DNA of 64,000 nucleotides from an uncultured Agrobacterium sp. (GCA_913777615.1 CAJYTK010000022.1:62001-126000); one strand, 5' to 3'. Shown: positions 9,132 to 18,553, counted from the stretch's first letter. Notes: a model not told the origin generated them from the sequence alone. Numbers and translations: made by a program.

Positions 9132-9671
9132 ATGAACTGGACGGACGAACGAGTAGAAAAACTCAAGAGATTATGGTCCGAAGGGCTTAGCGCAAGCCAG
9201 ATCGCAGCACAACTGGGCGGTGTGAGCCGCAATGCCGTCATCGGCAAGGTTCACCGCCTGAACCTGCCAGGTCGCGCCAAGGCTGGCGGCACGGTCGCCA
9301 CGTCGCGCCCTGCGCCTAAGCGTCCTGCAGCAGCGCCGCGCCCAGCAAGCTACACGGCTGCTCCGGCCCGTGTCGCAACGAGCCGTCCTGCACCTGCACG
9401 CACCACTGGCGCTCTCGCGTTCAAGGAAGACATGGAGATCGACGCGGTCGAGCCCATGGAATATGTCCGCTCTTCCAACAATGTCGTCATCCCGATCTCG
9501 CGTCGCCTGACACTGACGGAGCTAACCGAACGTACCTGCAAGTGGCCCGTCGGTGACCCGCTCAAGGACGACTTCCACTTCTGTGGCTGCGAAGCAGCTG
9601 AAGCGTCGCCTTATTGCAAGTTCCACGCGAAAATGGCTTACCAGCCGGTGAGCGAACGCCGTAAGGCGTAA
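9132..9671 (+). CDS. gcrA: Cell-cycle regulator GcrA
   Basis: GcrA is an alphaproteobacterial transcription cofactor that binds sigma-70 RNA polymerase and recognises promoters with methylated GANTC sites. The 179-aa product has the family N-terminal helix-turn-helix (MNWTDERVEKLKRLW, then SASQIAAQLGGVSRNAVIGK), an Ala/Pro/Arg-rich linker (about residues 55-95) and the C-terminal polymerase-binding part with TCKWPVGDP, FCGC and YCKFH. It is monocistronic: divergent from argD and followed by a strong terminator. Its own promoter region is dense in GANTC sites, suggesting feedback with CcrM and CtrA. Confidence 0.95.
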   Translation: MNWTDERVEKLKRLWSEGLSASQIAAQLGGVSRNAVIGKVHRLNLPGRAKAGGTVATSRPAPKRPAAAPRPASYTAAPARVATSRPAPARTTGALAFKEDMEIDAVEPMEYVRSSNNVVIPISRRLTLTELTERTCKWPVGDPLKDDFHFCGCEAAEASPYCKFHAKMAYQPVSERRKA

Positions 9672-9698
9672 GGCTCAGTTTCAAGACCATTTCGAAAA

Positions 9699-9721
9699 GC
9701 GGGCTTCGGCCCGCTTTTTTT
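9699..9721 (+). terminator. Intrinsic terminator of gcrA
   Basis: GCGGGC (9699-9704) and GCCCGC (9709-9714) form a TTCG-capped hairpin followed by seven T, with a matching A-run on the 5' side. Confidence 0.92.
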
Positions 9722-9798
9722 GTGCGTTCCTTCAAGCGTTTCCTCGATCCAATTGGTCCAGACTTGCCTGCAGCAGCGATCATGCGCAGACTACCACC

Positions 9799-10275
9799 AT
9801 GAACGCGATCGACACGCTCTACGACTATATCTCGGTCCTATGGACGAAGGTGGTCAAAACGCCCTTCCCTCCGATCCCGCGCCGCGCACGCGGCGACGGG
9901 ACGGTATATGTCGAATGGCGACGGGGTCGCTACTGGCTGATCTGCGAAGAGCGTGGCAAGGAGTATTGGCGGCGCGAGGCGAACGACATGGACGATGCCG
10001 CGTTCCAACTGATGTCGATCGTCTCGAGCGCGTTGGTGCGCGATCGAGAGCTTGAGTTTCGGCAAAAGCAAGCCGGTCGCTCTGGCGATCCTGACCGCTA
10101 CTCGCGCTGGAACTGGATGTATCAGGAAATCGAGCTGATGAACGACATCAAGGAGAGTTATGGCGCTCGAACCAGAGCCCACTATGAGGAGGTGCTGCAA
10201 CGCAGCCCGCTATCGCAGGACGAAATAGACGCCGCGCGCTATCCCCTTCCTACCTCAAGATCTGACGCCTCGTAG
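9799..10275 (+). CDS. Imm63-like immunity protein, no cognate toxin visible
   Basis: The 158-aa soluble protein has the pattern recalled for Imm63 polymorphic-toxin immunity proteins: a beta-rich centre (GDGTVYVEWRRGRYWLICEE, then RGKEYWRREAND), an alpha-helical middle, and a C-terminal WMYQEIELMNDIKESYGART segment before LQRSPLSQDE. Immunity proteins of this class protect against secreted or contact-dependent toxins by binding them. No toxin, VgrG or PAAR gene is present nearby, so this would be an orphan. It sits alone between the gcrA terminator and convergent phoB. Family assignment is from memory of the motif pattern and is moderate. Confidence 0.55.
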   Translation: MNAIDTLYDYISVLWTKVVKTPFPPIPRRARGDGTVYVEWRRGRYWLICEERGKEYWRREANDMDDAAFQLMSIVSSALVRDRELEFRQKQAGRSGDPDRYSRWNWMYQEIELMNDIKESYGARTRAHYEEVLQRSPLSQDEIDAARYPLPTSRSDAS

Positions 10276-10307
10276 CCATATGCTGGAGGCTGCTGCGTCA
10301 GAAAATC

Positions 10308-10336
10308 GGAGCGCTAGCCATGATAGAAAGCGCTCC
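10308..10336. terminator. Hairpin between the Imm63-like gene and phoB
   Basis: GGAGCGCT (10308-10315) pairs exactly with AGCGCTCC (10329-10336) between two convergent genes. T-runs are weak on both sides (GATTTTC on the phoB side). Confidence 0.5.
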
Positions 10337-10345
10337 CTAAGGCAA

Positions 10346-11029
10346 TCAGGCTTCCATGGAATATCCGGCACCGCGAACGGTACGGATCACATCCTGCATG
10401 CTCGAGAAGTTCAGTGCCTTGCGCAGGCGACCAACATGGACGTCCACCGTGCGTTCATCCACGTAGATGTCATGTCCCCAGACGCCATCGAGAAGCTGAG
10501 ATCTGGAGAAGACGCGTCCCGGCGACGTCATGAGGAATTCCAACAGACGGAACTCGGTCGGCCCAAGGCGGACTTCGCGGCTTTTGCGGTGAACGCGATG
10601 CGTCTCACGGTCGAGTTCGATATCACCGCATTTCAGCACCGAGGACAAAACCTCGGGTTTGGCGCGACGCAGCATCGCCTTGACACGTGCCATCAGCTCC
10701 GGCGTGGAAAAGGGTTTGACGACATAGTCGTCGGCGCCCGTAGCCAGACCGCGAACCCGTTCGCTTTCCTCGCCGCGCGCCGTCAGCATGATGATCGGCA
10801 GACGTTCGGTTTCGGGGCGCATACGCAGGCGACGGCAAAGCTCGATGCCGGAGACGCCTGGCAACATCCAGTCAAGGATGAGAAGATCCGGCGTGCGCTC
10901 CTGGAGGCGGATTTCCGCCTCGTCGCCACGCGGAATAGTGTCGACGTCATAGCCTTCGGATTCGAGATTGTAACGCAGGAGGACGCTCAGCGCCTCCTCA
11001 TCTTCGACAACGGCGATTTTCGGCACCAT
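10346..11029 (-). CDS. phoB: Phosphate regulon response regulator PhoB
   Basis: PhoB activates phosphate-starvation genes by binding Pho boxes when phosphorylated by PhoR. The 227-aa protein has a receiver domain with acidic pair (VEDEEAL), phosphoacceptor Asp in LLILDWMLPG and Lys in VVKPFSTPEL, then an OmpR-type winged helix with RVFSRSQLLDGVWG and YVDERTVDVHVGRLRKAL. It is the last gene of the phoR-pstSCAB-phoU-phoB block, 22 bp below phoU. Confidence 0.96.
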   Translation of the reverse strand: MVPKIAVVEDEEALSVLLRYNLESEGYDVDTIPRGDEAEIRLQERTPDLLILDWMLPGVSGIELCRRLRMRPETERLPIIMLTARGEESERVRGLATGADDYVVKPFSTPELMARVKAMLRRAKPEVLSSVLKCGDIELDRETHRVHRKSREVRLGPTEFRLLEFLMTSPGRVFSRSQLLDGVWGHDIYVDERTVDVHVGRLRKALNFSSMQDVIRTVRGAGYSMEA

Positions 11030-11051
11030 GGCTCCAGATCCTATCTGTCGC

Positions 11052-11768
11052 TTACTCGGTCACAGCGCCGAGCGTGTTGGAACTATCGTCCTTCGGACGC
11101 TCACCTGCCGGCTGGCTGCCGGTGGTCATGTAGTAGATGGTCTCGGCAATGTTGGTCGCGTGATCGCCAACACGCTCGATGTTCTTGGCGCAGAACAGAA
11201 GATGCGTGCAGGTGGTGATGTTGCGCGGATCTTCCATCATGTAGGTCAGAAGCTCGCGGAAGAGCGAGGTGTACATGGCGTCGATCTCTTCATCGCGCTC
11301 GCGGATGGCCTGGGCCTTTTCCGCCGAACGCGTGGAGTAGACGTCCAGCACTTCCTTCAGCTGAACCAGCGCCAGTTCCGAAAGGTGCTCCAGGCCACGC
11401 GCCAGTTTACGCGGAACGCCGGTGCCTGCCACTGCAATGACGCGCTTGGCGGTGTTCTTGCCCAGATCGCCGACGCGCTCGAGGTCTGCGGCGATGCGCA
11501 GCGAACCGATGATTTCGCGCAGGTCCGCCGCCATCGGCTGACGCTTGGCGATCGTCACGATCGCCTTGTCGCCAATTTCACGCTCGGCGTGATCGAGGAT
11601 CGTATCGTCGGAGATGACCTTCTGCGCCAAGGCCGCATCGGAATTGACGAGCGCGCGCACGGCGTCGGCGCACATCTGCTCGGCCAGTCCGCCCATTTCG
11701 GCGATCCGGCGGCTGAGGAACTTCAGCTCCTCGTCATAGGCTGACATGATGTGGGAATGTGTCGGCAT
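11052..11768 (-). CDS. phoU: Phosphate signalling protein PhoU
   Basis: PhoU is a cytosolic three-helix-bundle dimer linking PstSCAB transport to PhoR, keeping the regulon off when phosphate is plentiful. The 238-aa protein has the two PhoU repeats with metal-binding motifs (LDHAEREIGDKA and ERVGDLGKN; ERVGDHATNIAE). The ATG at 11768, with GGAG upstream, gives family length; a longer open stretch reaches into the pstB spacer. That 91-bp spacer contains AGCC-T8-GGCT (about 11804-11815). Confidence 0.95.
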   Translation of the reverse strand: MPTHSHIMSAYDEELKFLSRRIAEMGGLAEQMCADAVRALVNSDAALAQKVISDDTILDHAEREIGDKAIVTIAKRQPMAADLREIIGSLRIAADLERVGDLGKNTAKRVIAVAGTGVPRKLARGLEHLSELALVQLKEVLDVYSTRSAEKAQAIRERDEEIDAMYTSLFRELLTYMMEDPRNITTCTHLLFCAKNIERVGDHATNIAETIYYMTTGSQPAGERPKDDSSNTLGAVTE

Positions 11769-11859
11769 AGTCGTAATCTCCAGTTTCGAAACGCCCTGTC
11801 GCAAGCCTTTTTTTTGGCTCAAGCGAAAGGCGCGGTGGGATGCGCGGGCAACAGCAGGA

Positions 11860-12675
11860 TCAGCCGAAACGACCCATGATATAGTCCTGGGTACGCTGGT
11901 CATCCGGGTTGGTGAACATCTTGTCCGTATCGTTCTCCTCGACCAGATGACCGAGATGGAACATGGCGGTGCGCTGGGACACGCGAGCGGCCTGCTGCAT
12001 CGAGTGGGTCACGATGACGATGGTGTAGTTGGCGCGAAGCTCGTGGATCAACTCTTCCACCTTGGCAGTCGCGATCGGGTCGAGCGCCGAGCAGGGCTCA
12101 TCCATCAGAATGACTTCAGGCGAAACGGCAACAGCACGCGCGATGCACAGGCGCTGCTGCTGACCACCGGAAAGTCCGGTACCGGACTCATGCAAGCGGT
12201 CCTTGGCTTCGTTCCAGAGACCTGCCTTCTGCAAGCTCGACTCGACGATCTGATCCATATCCGCCTTGTTGCGGGCAAGACCATGGATGCGCGGGCCGTA
12301 GGCGATGTTTTCGTAGATCGACTTCGGGAACGGGTTCGGCTTCTGGAACACCATGCCGACACGCGCGCGAAGCTCGACGACATCGATTGCAGGATCGTAG
12401 ATGTCTTCACCGTCGAGCGTGATCTGGCCGGTCACGCGGCAACCGTCGATGGTGTCGTTCATGCGGTTCAATGTGCGCAGGAAGGTGGACTTGCCACAAC
12501 CGGATGGGCCGATGAGCGCCGTTACGGTGTTTTCGCGAACATTGAGGTTCACATCGTAAAGGGCGCGCTTCTCGCCGTAGTAGACGGAGACGTCCTTGCC
12601 GATCATCTTATAGGAAACTTCATTCATTTTCTTGTCCAGCGCCTTTTCAACTGCTGCTTCCGACAACATGTTCAT
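11860..12675 (-). CDS. pstB: Phosphate ABC transporter ATP-binding protein
   Basis: PstB is the ATPase of the high-affinity phosphate importer on the inner face of the cytoplasmic membrane. The 271-aa protein has Walker [11 protein letters not shown]-loop [12 protein letters not shown], signature [14 protein letters not shown], Walker [14 protein letters not shown] and switch His in VTHSMQQA. The start at 12675 has a second ATG two codons later. It follows pstA by 69 bp. Confidence 0.97.
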   Translation of the reverse strand: MNMLSEAAVEKALDKKMNEVSYKMIGKDVSVYYGEKRALYDVNLNVRENTVTALIGPSGCGKSTFLRTLNRMNDTIDGCRVTGQITLDGEDIYDPAIDVVELRARVGMVFQKPNPFPKSIYENIAYGPRIHGLARNKADMDQIVESSLQKAGLWNEAKDRLHESGTGLSGGQQQRLCIARAVAVSPEVILMDEPCSALDPIATAKVEELIHELRANYTIVIVTHSMQQAARVSQRTAMFHLGHLVEENDTDKMFTNPDDQRTQDYIMGRFG

Positions 12676-12744
12676 TGTTCCGTTCTCCCTTGGTTCTTCG
12701 CATTTTCAGACGGAAACCCGGTATCCACTTTTCTCAAAATGCTT

Positions 12745-14067
12745 TTACCAGCGACGCTCGAAGCGGCGACGCAGGAGGATTGCGCCCACATTCATCACAA
12801 GGAGGAACATAAGCAGGATGATGATAGCGCCAGACGTTCTCTCGACAAAGGCGCGTTCGGCTTCGTTTGCCCACATGTAGATCTGAACCGGCAGCGCTGT
12901 TGCAGGATCGAGCGGCGTCGTCGGGTAGTTGGCGACGAAGGCCACCATGCCGATGAGAAGCAGTGGAGCTGTTTCGCCAAGGGCGTGTGCGAGACCGATG
13001 ATGGTACCGGTCAGGATGCCGGGCATGGCGAGAGGCAGCACGTGGTGGAAGATGGTCTGCATCTTCGATGCGCCAAGACCGAGTGCGGCTGCGCGGATAG
13101 ACGGCGGCACGGCCTTCAAGGCTGCACGCGTCGCGATAATGATCGTGGGCAGCGTCATCAATGTGAGCACCAGACCGCCGACGAGCGAAGCCGAGCGCGG
13201 GAAGCCCATGAAGTTAATGAACACCGAAAGACCGAGCAGACCGTAAACGATAGAGGGTACCGCCGCCAGATTGTTGATGTTGACCTCGATAAGGTCCGTC
13301 AGGCGGTTCTTCGGCGCAAACTCTTCCAGGTAGATGGAGGCTGCAACGCCAATCGGCAGCGACAGCACCAGAACGATCAACATCATGTAGAAGGAGCCGA
13401 TGAGTGCAACGCCGACACCAGATGCCTCAGGGCGGCTGGACGCGCCGTTGAAGAAGATACCGGTGTTGAACTTCTTTTCCAACGCGCCCTTTTCCACCAA
13501 CTGGTTCATCCAGTCGACCTGCTGGTCGGAGATGCGGCGGTTCTGCTCCTCGCCAGTCATATCGACCTGGCCCTTGAAGGCACTGTCGACATCACCCGAT
13601 GCCAGAAGAGAAACGGTGCGCGTCGTGCCGATCACGTTCGGGTCGGAGGTGACGATATCGCGAAGCTGGGTACGGACGCTGTCAGAGATGAGCGCGTTGA
13701 CGGCGCGCAACGCCGTACGGTCTTCCAGCGAAACGCCGAGTACCTTGGCAAGCGAGTTGCGGGCCACAACCGGGTAATTTGCCGTCATCAGCTTGGTCGG
13801 GTTCTGAGCACGCACATTGTCCGGATCGATGATCTGTTGCGAGAATTCGACCGGGATCGTGATCATCGTCTGCTGAAAGGCGGTGTAGCCCTTACCGATG
13901 ACGGACCAGAGAAGCAGGAAGAGAAACAACAGGCCGAAGGAGATCGCAGCCACACCATAGGTGCGGAAGCGGCGCTCTGCGGCATAACGGCGCTTGATGC
14001 CGATATCGCGACGGACCTTCTTCGTTGCGGCGGGGGCGGAAACGCCCTGAGTAACGACGTCGGTCAT
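12745..14067 (-). CDS. pstA: Phosphate ABC transporter permease PstA (long form)
   Basis: PstA forms the membrane channel with PstC. The 440-aa protein is much longer than E. coli PstA (about 296 aa) because of an N-terminal extension with one membrane segment (AISFGLLFLFLLLWSVI) and a periplasmic part, as in alphaproteobacterial PstA with DUF3333. The C-terminal permease has the EAA-type loop near AALGLGASKMQTIFHHVLPLAMPGI. Its ATG (14067) overlaps the pstC stop as ATGA, implying translational coupling; this start is 18 codons inside the longest open frame. Confidence 0.95.
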   Translation of the reverse strand: MTDVVTQGVSAPAATKKVRRDIGIKRRYAAERRFRTYGVAAISFGLLFLFLLLWSVIGKGYTAFQQTMITIPVEFSQQIIDPDNVRAQNPTKLMTANYPVVARNSLAKVLGVSLEDRTALRAVNALISDSVRTQLRDIVTSDPNVIGTTRTVSLLASGDVDSAFKGQVDMTGEEQNRRISDQQVDWMNQLVEKGALEKKFNTGIFFNGASSRPEASGVGVALIGSFYMMLIVLVLSLPIGVAASIYLEEFAPKNRLTDLIEVNINNLAAVPSIVYGLLGLSVFINFMGFPRSASLVGGLVLTLMTLPTIIIATRAALKAVPPSIRAAALGLGASKMQTIFHHVLPLAMPGILTGTIIGLAHALGETAPLLLIGMVAFVANYPTTPLDPATALPVQIYMWANEAERAFVERTSGAIIILLMFLLVMNVGAILLRRRFERRW

Positions 14068-15548
14068 TCGTACTGCTCCCGGTATTTGCGCACGATGTAG
14101 AGCGCGTAGATATTGAGGCAAAGCGTGATCGCAAACAGCGTAATGCCAAGCGCGAAGGCAACCAGCGTCTGCGGCGAGGTGAACTCAAGGTCGCCCGTCA
14201 GCTGGCTGACGATCTTGACGGTCACGGTTGTCATAGGCTCGAAGGGGTTAAGTTGCAGGCGGGCGGCAACACCGGCGGCCAGAACCACGATCATGGTTTC
14301 ACCGATGGCGCGCGAGGCGGTCATCAGGATCGCGCCGACGATGCCTGGAAGAGCGGCCGGCAGAATGACCTTCTTGACCGTTTCGGAGCGGGTGGCACCA
14401 AGGCCCAGCGATCCATCGCGAAGCGAGCGAGGCACGGCGGTGATGATGTCATCCGACAGCGAGGAAACGTAAGGGATCAGCATGATACCCATGACGAAGC
14501 CGGCAGTGATGACGCTCTGTGCCTGGATGAAGCTGGCATAGTTGCCGGTTGCCAGACCGTTGATTTGAGCAGAGATGTCACGCAGGAACGGACCGACAGT
14601 CGTCAGCGCAAAGAAGCCGTAGACAATCGTCGGGATGCCGGCGAGCACTTCCAGGAGCGGCTTGGCGATAGAGCGCAAACGCGGGCTTGCATATTCGGCC
14701 ATGTAGATTGCCGAAAACAGACCGACCGGAACCGCGACCAGCATGGCCACGAAGCCGATATAGAGCGTACCGGCGAGCAGCGGAATAAGGCCGAACTGAC
14801 CGGAGCTATCGGTAGAACCAGCTGCGGCGAAGCGTGGGTCCCATACCGTGCCGAAGAAGAACTGGTGGGCAGGCACCATCTGAAAGAACTGGATCGCTTC
14901 CGTCAGCATCGACATGACGATGCCGATGGTCGTCAGGATCGCGATTGAAGAGGCCACCAGCAACGCGCCGAGAATGACCCGCTCGACCCGGTTGCGGGCA
15001 CGAAAGCGCGGTGCGATGGCGCGAAGGGCATGGAATGCGCCGCCGAGTGCCACGACCAGCACGACCAGCGCCATGGCGATACGGCTGGTGGATGTCAGCG
15101 TGTTCAGCTTTTCCGCAGCCTCAATCATGTAGGGCTGCGGATCGCCGGCGATGGCGACACCCTTGGACGCCAAGACCGTGCGCGCCGTGGCCGGATCTGC
15201 CTTTACTGCGTCGTACTCAGATGACGAGAGTTGGTTCAAGCCACGCGCGATCGACGTCACCATGCCGTAGGTCAGGCTCTGCTGCGCTTCCGGTTGTGCC
15301 TTGATGTCTTCCGGGAAGCTAGCATGGACTGCCGAATTGATGACGAGGGGGCTTACGACCAGCCAAAGCGCCAGGATCAGCGCAGAAGGGATCAGAGCCC
15401 AGATCAAAACATAGGAGCCGTGATAACCCGAACGGGAATGCATGTTGGACGAACGTGCGCCCGCCAACACCGCGGCACGGCGCTTGCCCAGCACATAACT
15501 GGAAATGCCGATCAGCGCCAATACGAGCAGAAGGATGGATGTGTTCAT
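14064..15548 (-). CDS. pstC: Phosphate ABC transporter permease PstC (long form)
   Basis: The 494-aa permease again exceeds the E. coli size, with an N-terminal extension of two membrane segments (ILLLVLALIGISSYVLG; YVLIWALIPSALILALWLVV) and a roughly 150-residue soluble region. The core has the EAA-type loop in LGLGATRSETVKKVILPAALPGI. The ATG at 15548 has GAGG upstream. It is separated from pstS by 263 bp holding a stem-loop next to the pstS stop, and it overlaps pstA. Confidence 0.95.
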   Translation of the reverse strand: MNTSILLLVLALIGISSYVLGKRRAAVLAGARSSNMHSRSGYHGSYVLIWALIPSALILALWLVVSPLVINSAVHASFPEDIKAQPEAQQSLTYGMVTSIARGLNQLSSSEYDAVKADPATARTVLASKGVAIAGDPQPYMIEAAEKLNTLTSTSRIAMALVVLVVALGGAFHALRAIAPRFRARNRVERVILGALLVASSIAILTTIGIVMSMLTEAIQFFQMVPAHQFFFGTVWDPRFAAAGSTDSSGQFGLIPLLAGTLYIGFVAMLVAVPVGLFSAIYMAEYASPRLRSIAKPLLEVLAGIPTIVYGFFALTTVGPFLRDISAQINGLATGNYASFIQAQSVITAGFVMGIMLIPYVSSLSDDIITAVPRSLRDGSLGLGATRSETVKKVILPAALPGIVGAILMTASRAIGETMIVVLAAGVAARLQLNPFEPMTTVTVKIVSQLTGDLEFTSPQTLVAFALGITLFAITLCLNIYALYIVRKYREQYE

Positions 15549-15769
15549 GGAGAGTTTCCTCGGCGCACCACGCGGCACGATGCGGCATCATTTTACCAAG
15601 AGCGCAGCACCGGCGGCTGATCACCGCACCATGCCGGATCTGTATTCAGTTCACGCATTCCGGGTTGATACATCATATTTATCGGCGGCTTGGTCTTACG
15701 ATAAATAGAAACTGTCAACCCTTCTGGACTGAGCGACGGCCAGCAAACCGACCTTGCCAACAGAAAGAG

Positions 15770-15805
15770 TTGGAAAGCGCAACGCTCATGCGCTGCGCTT
15801 TCCAA
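15770..15805 (-). repeat. Stable stem-loop directly after pstS
   Basis: TTGGAAAGCGCA and TGCGCTTTCCAA form a perfect 12-bp stem around a 12-base loop, six bases past the pstS stop codon. No proper T-run follows on the minus strand, so it is more likely an mRNA 3'-end stabiliser or partial terminator that leaves more PstS than PstCAB. Confidence 0.75.
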
Positions 15806-15811
15806 GAACTA

Positions 15812-16846
15812 TTACATGGTCTTGCCGGATTCGAACTGAGCGCGGATTTCCTTGCGCTCGGCTTCAGGGGCAGAAACCAGGCCGTAGTTGGCCAGCGGAG
15901 AGTCAGGGCCGATCATCTCGTCAGAGGTGAAGAACTCAACATATTCCTTCAGACCAGGGATGACGCCGAGGTGAGCCTTCTTGACGTAGAAGAACAGTGG
16001 ACGCGAGACCGGGTACTTGCCGGAAGCAACGGATTCCGTGGAAGGAACAACGCCACCAACGGTCGCAACCTTCAGCTTGTCCTTGTTGTTGTCGTAGAAA
16101 GCGAGGCCGAAGACGCCGACGCCGGACTTGTTGGCATCGATACGAGCAAGCGTCTCGGTGTAGTCGCCATCGATATCGACAGCCTTGCCGTCCTTACGGA
16201 TGGCTACGCACTTGGCAGCAGCCTGCTTGGCGTCGGAGATCAGACCCTTGATCGCGTCCGTCGCGCCAGCTTCCTTGCAGCCGTCAGCCATGATCTTCTC
16301 TTCGAAGACTTCGCGCGTGCCGTGCTTGGAGCCAGGGATGTAGGCGGCGATCTCTACGTCAGGCAGTTCCTTGTTGATTTCGGACCACTTGGTGTAGGGG
16401 TTGGCAACGAGCTTGCCGTCCTTGACGACTTCAGCGGCCAGAGCAAGGTACAGGTCCTTCGGCTCGAACTTGACGTCCTTGTTGGACTTGTCCATGGCGA
16501 AGACGATACCATCGTAACCGATCTTCACTTCCTGAACGTCAGCGACGCCAGCGGACTTGCAGGCTGCAAGTTCGTCGGCCTTGATCTTGCGCGAAGCATT
16601 GGCAATGTCGATCGTGCCCTCGCCCACGCCGGAGCAGAAAGCCTTGAGACCACCGCCAGTGCCGCCGGACTCAACAACCGGTGCCTTGAAGTTCGGGAAA
16701 GCTTCGGCGAAGCTTTCAGCAACGATCTTTGCGTAAGGCAGAACCGTGGAGGAACCAGCAACCTGGATCTGGTCGCGAGCAGAAGCGGCGCCTGCGAAGG
16801 CAACGGAGGCCACCAGAGCTGCTGCAGACAATTTAAAGACGTTCAT
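15812..16846 (-). CDS. pstS: Phosphate ABC transporter substrate-binding protein
   Basis: PstS captures phosphate in the periplasm. The 344-aa precursor has a clear Sec signal peptide (basic start, ALVASVAFAGAASA, cleavage after ASA about residue 23). The phosphate-binding motifs AGSSTVLPY, ESGGTGGG and the DIANASRKIK segment are all visible. It lies 217 bp below phoR, with an extended Pho box in between; pstSCAB-phoU-phoB can therefore be induced separately from phoR. Confidence 0.96.
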   Translation of the reverse strand: MNVFKLSAAALVASVAFAGAASARDQIQVAGSSTVLPYAKIVAESFAEAFPNFKAPVVESGGTGGGLKAFCSGVGEGTIDIANASRKIKADELAACKSAGVADVQEVKIGYDGIVFAMDKSNKDVKFEPKDLYLALAAEVVKDGKLVANPYTKWSEINKELPDVEIAAYIPGSKHGTREVFEEKIMADGCKEAGATDAIKGLISDAKQAAAKCVAIRKDGKAVDIDGDYTETLARIDANKSGVGVFGLAFYDNNKDKLKVATVGGVVPSTESVASGKYPVSRPLFFYVKKAHLGVIPGLKEYVEFFTSDEMIGPDSPLANYGLVSAPEAERKEIRAQFESGKTM

Positions 16847-16971
16847 TATGACTCTCCCGTCGTGGGGCCCATGTTCGGGCTTTCGTGAACTGCGCCGGCA
16901 AGAGGCTAGACCCTTTAAGTCCGTGTGGGCTGTCCCGGCGGCCTCTTCATAACCAGCCTTGCCACACGCTT

Positions 16972-17002
16972 TTATGTCACTTCGGTGAAAGATTTATGAC
17001 AT
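16972..17002 (-). promoter_or_regulatory. Extended Pho box upstream of pstS
   Basis: Read on the minus strand, TGTCATA, TTTCACC and TGACATA recur every 11 bp. The first two match the PhoB tandem 7-mer consensus CTGTCAT-N4-CTGTCAT as seen in rhizobia, and the third extends the array. It ends about 125 bp before the pstS start codon. Confidence 0.8.
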
Positions 17003-17063
17003 ATCAAGTGTTTGGTTTTAAACACTATTCTTCACGACTTCTGGAGCAGGCGTCGTTTACATG

Positions 17064-18344
17064 TCAAAAACGCACAGTGAAGTCCGTGCCGGCGCCAATT
17101 TCCGAGCGCACGATAAGGCGGGCCCGGTGACGTGTGAGAATATGTTTGACGATGGCGAGGCCTAGGCCCGTGCCTTTTTTCGAGCGGCTGTCCGCAACGC
17201 TGACCCGGTAAAAACGCTCGGTAAGACGCGGAACATGTTCGGCCGGGATGCCAGGGCCCTTATCCACCACGCTCACCTCCACCGGCTTGTTCGGCTCGTA
17301 GCGCAAGAAAACGTCCACCACCTTACCGTCCTGACCATATTTGCAGGCATTCTCGACTAGGTTCTGAAAGACCTGAACCAACTCATCGCGGTCACCGTTC
17401 ACTTCCACCGCATGTTCTGGCATATGTAGTTCGATCTCGACGTCCAGTTCACCGGCGAGCGGCAGAAGCGAATCCCGGACGTGACCAAGAAGGGGAACGA
17501 GATCGACCCTCTGATCCGGCGCGATATTGGCGCGAAGCTCAAGCCTCGAGAGGGACATCAGGTCGTCGACCAGACGGCTCATGCGAGTGGCTTGATCCAG
17601 CATGATACCGAGAAAGCGCTCCTGCGCTTTCGGATCGTTGCGAGCGGGCCCCTGCATGGTTTCGATGAAGCCACGCAGCGAGGCAAGCGGCGTTCTCAGC
17701 TCGTGGCTCGCATTGGCGACAAAATCGCTGCGCATTCGATCGATGCGTCGCAGATCCGAGATATCGCGGAAGGAAAGGATGTAAAAGGGGGCATCTGCCG
17801 TCTGCGGCATGTCCGCAGGCGCAATGCGCACGACGAAGACGCGCTCGGAGGGCAGCCTTTCGGAATGCTCCACCTGGTTCGGCTGTCCGGTGGAGATGGT
17901 TTCGCGAATGACATCCAGCAGGCCCGGCGAGCGCAACCGACCCGAAATGTGGGAACCGACGGGCAGCAATCCAAAAGCGCGTTCGGCAGCGGCATTCTCG
18001 AAGAGCACACCGGCATTCTGATCGAGGATGAAAACAGGTGTATCCAGCGCCGCAAGGCCTGCCCGCACGCCGGCAATCAAACCTTGGTCGATCGTCTCCT
18101 GGGATCGTAGTTCACCTTCCTCCGTGCGCTGCTTCTCGTCCTTCCTGGTTGCAACGGACGGAGCGACGACAAGGATGGCAAGGACTGCGGCGAACCACAG
18201 CGCGACGACGACATAGGGAGAGCGCCATTCGGCAAGCGCCAGCGCCGCCAGCAATGTGACGACGACCAGAGAAAGCCAGTTTCTTCGCATGCCGCGCATC
18301 CGTTTAAGCAAAGCACCCTCCCCATCCAACGCCGCCATTGCCAT
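17064..18344 (-). CDS. phoR: Phosphate regulon sensor histidine kinase PhoR
   Basis: PhoR phosphorylates PhoB under phosphate limitation. The roughly 426-aa protein has two N-terminal membrane segments (LSLVVVTLLAALALAEW; VVVALWFAAVLAILVV), a PAS domain (DTPVFILDQNAGVLFENAAAE), the DHp histidine in ANASHELRTPLASLRGF, and ATPase boxes NLVENACKYG, DKGPGIP and GTGLGLAIVKHI. No large periplasmic domain is present, as usual for PhoR. The start is uncertain: the ATG at 18344 is used, but ATGs inside the next 20 codons and an upstream open stretch exist. It heads the pst/pho block. Confidence 0.93.
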   Translation of the reverse strand: MAMAALDGEGALLKRMRGMRRNWLSLVVVTLLAALALAEWRSPYVVVALWFAAVLAILVVAPSVATRKDEKQRTEEGELRSQETIDQGLIAGVRAGLAALDTPVFILDQNAGVLFENAAAERAFGLLPVGSHISGRLRSPGLLDVIRETISTGQPNQVEHSERLPSERVFVVRIAPADMPQTADAPFYILSFRDISDLRRIDRMRSDFVANASHELRTPLASLRGFIETMQGPARNDPKAQERFLGIMLDQATRMSRLVDDLMSLSRLELRANIAPDQRVDLVPLLGHVRDSLLPLAGELDVEIELHMPEHAVEVNGDRDELVQVFQNLVENACKYGQDGKVVDVFLRYEPNKPVEVSVVDKGPGIPAEHVPRLTERFYRVSVADSRSKKGTGLGLAIVKHILTRHRARLIVRSEIGAGTDFTVRF

Positions 18345-18553
18345 CGACTGTTTTCGCCACTTGTCTCGCTTTCGATCCGATGGTGATAATCGTCTTTCAT
18401 GACAGAGATTCTTCGGCCTGTCCTCGTACAAGAGGTAGCCGGCAAAATTTATGTGGACAGCAACGCATCGACAAAATCTCTTCCCTCTTGAATTCGTTGG
18501 ACACGAGTCTGAAGTTGTGAAGACAAAACATGCGTGCGCGAAAGGGAGAGAGC

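Noticed and set aside
11746-14100. 784-codon open frame on the plus strand
   Set aside because: Exactly antisense to pstB, pstA and the end of phoU, with low-complexity His/Arg/Asp-rich content typical of the complement of GC-rich coding sequence.
18399-18405. CTGTCAT half-site upstream of phoR on the minus strand
   Set aside because: The required second 7-mer at 11-bp spacing (GACGATT) does not match, so it is not called a Pho box.
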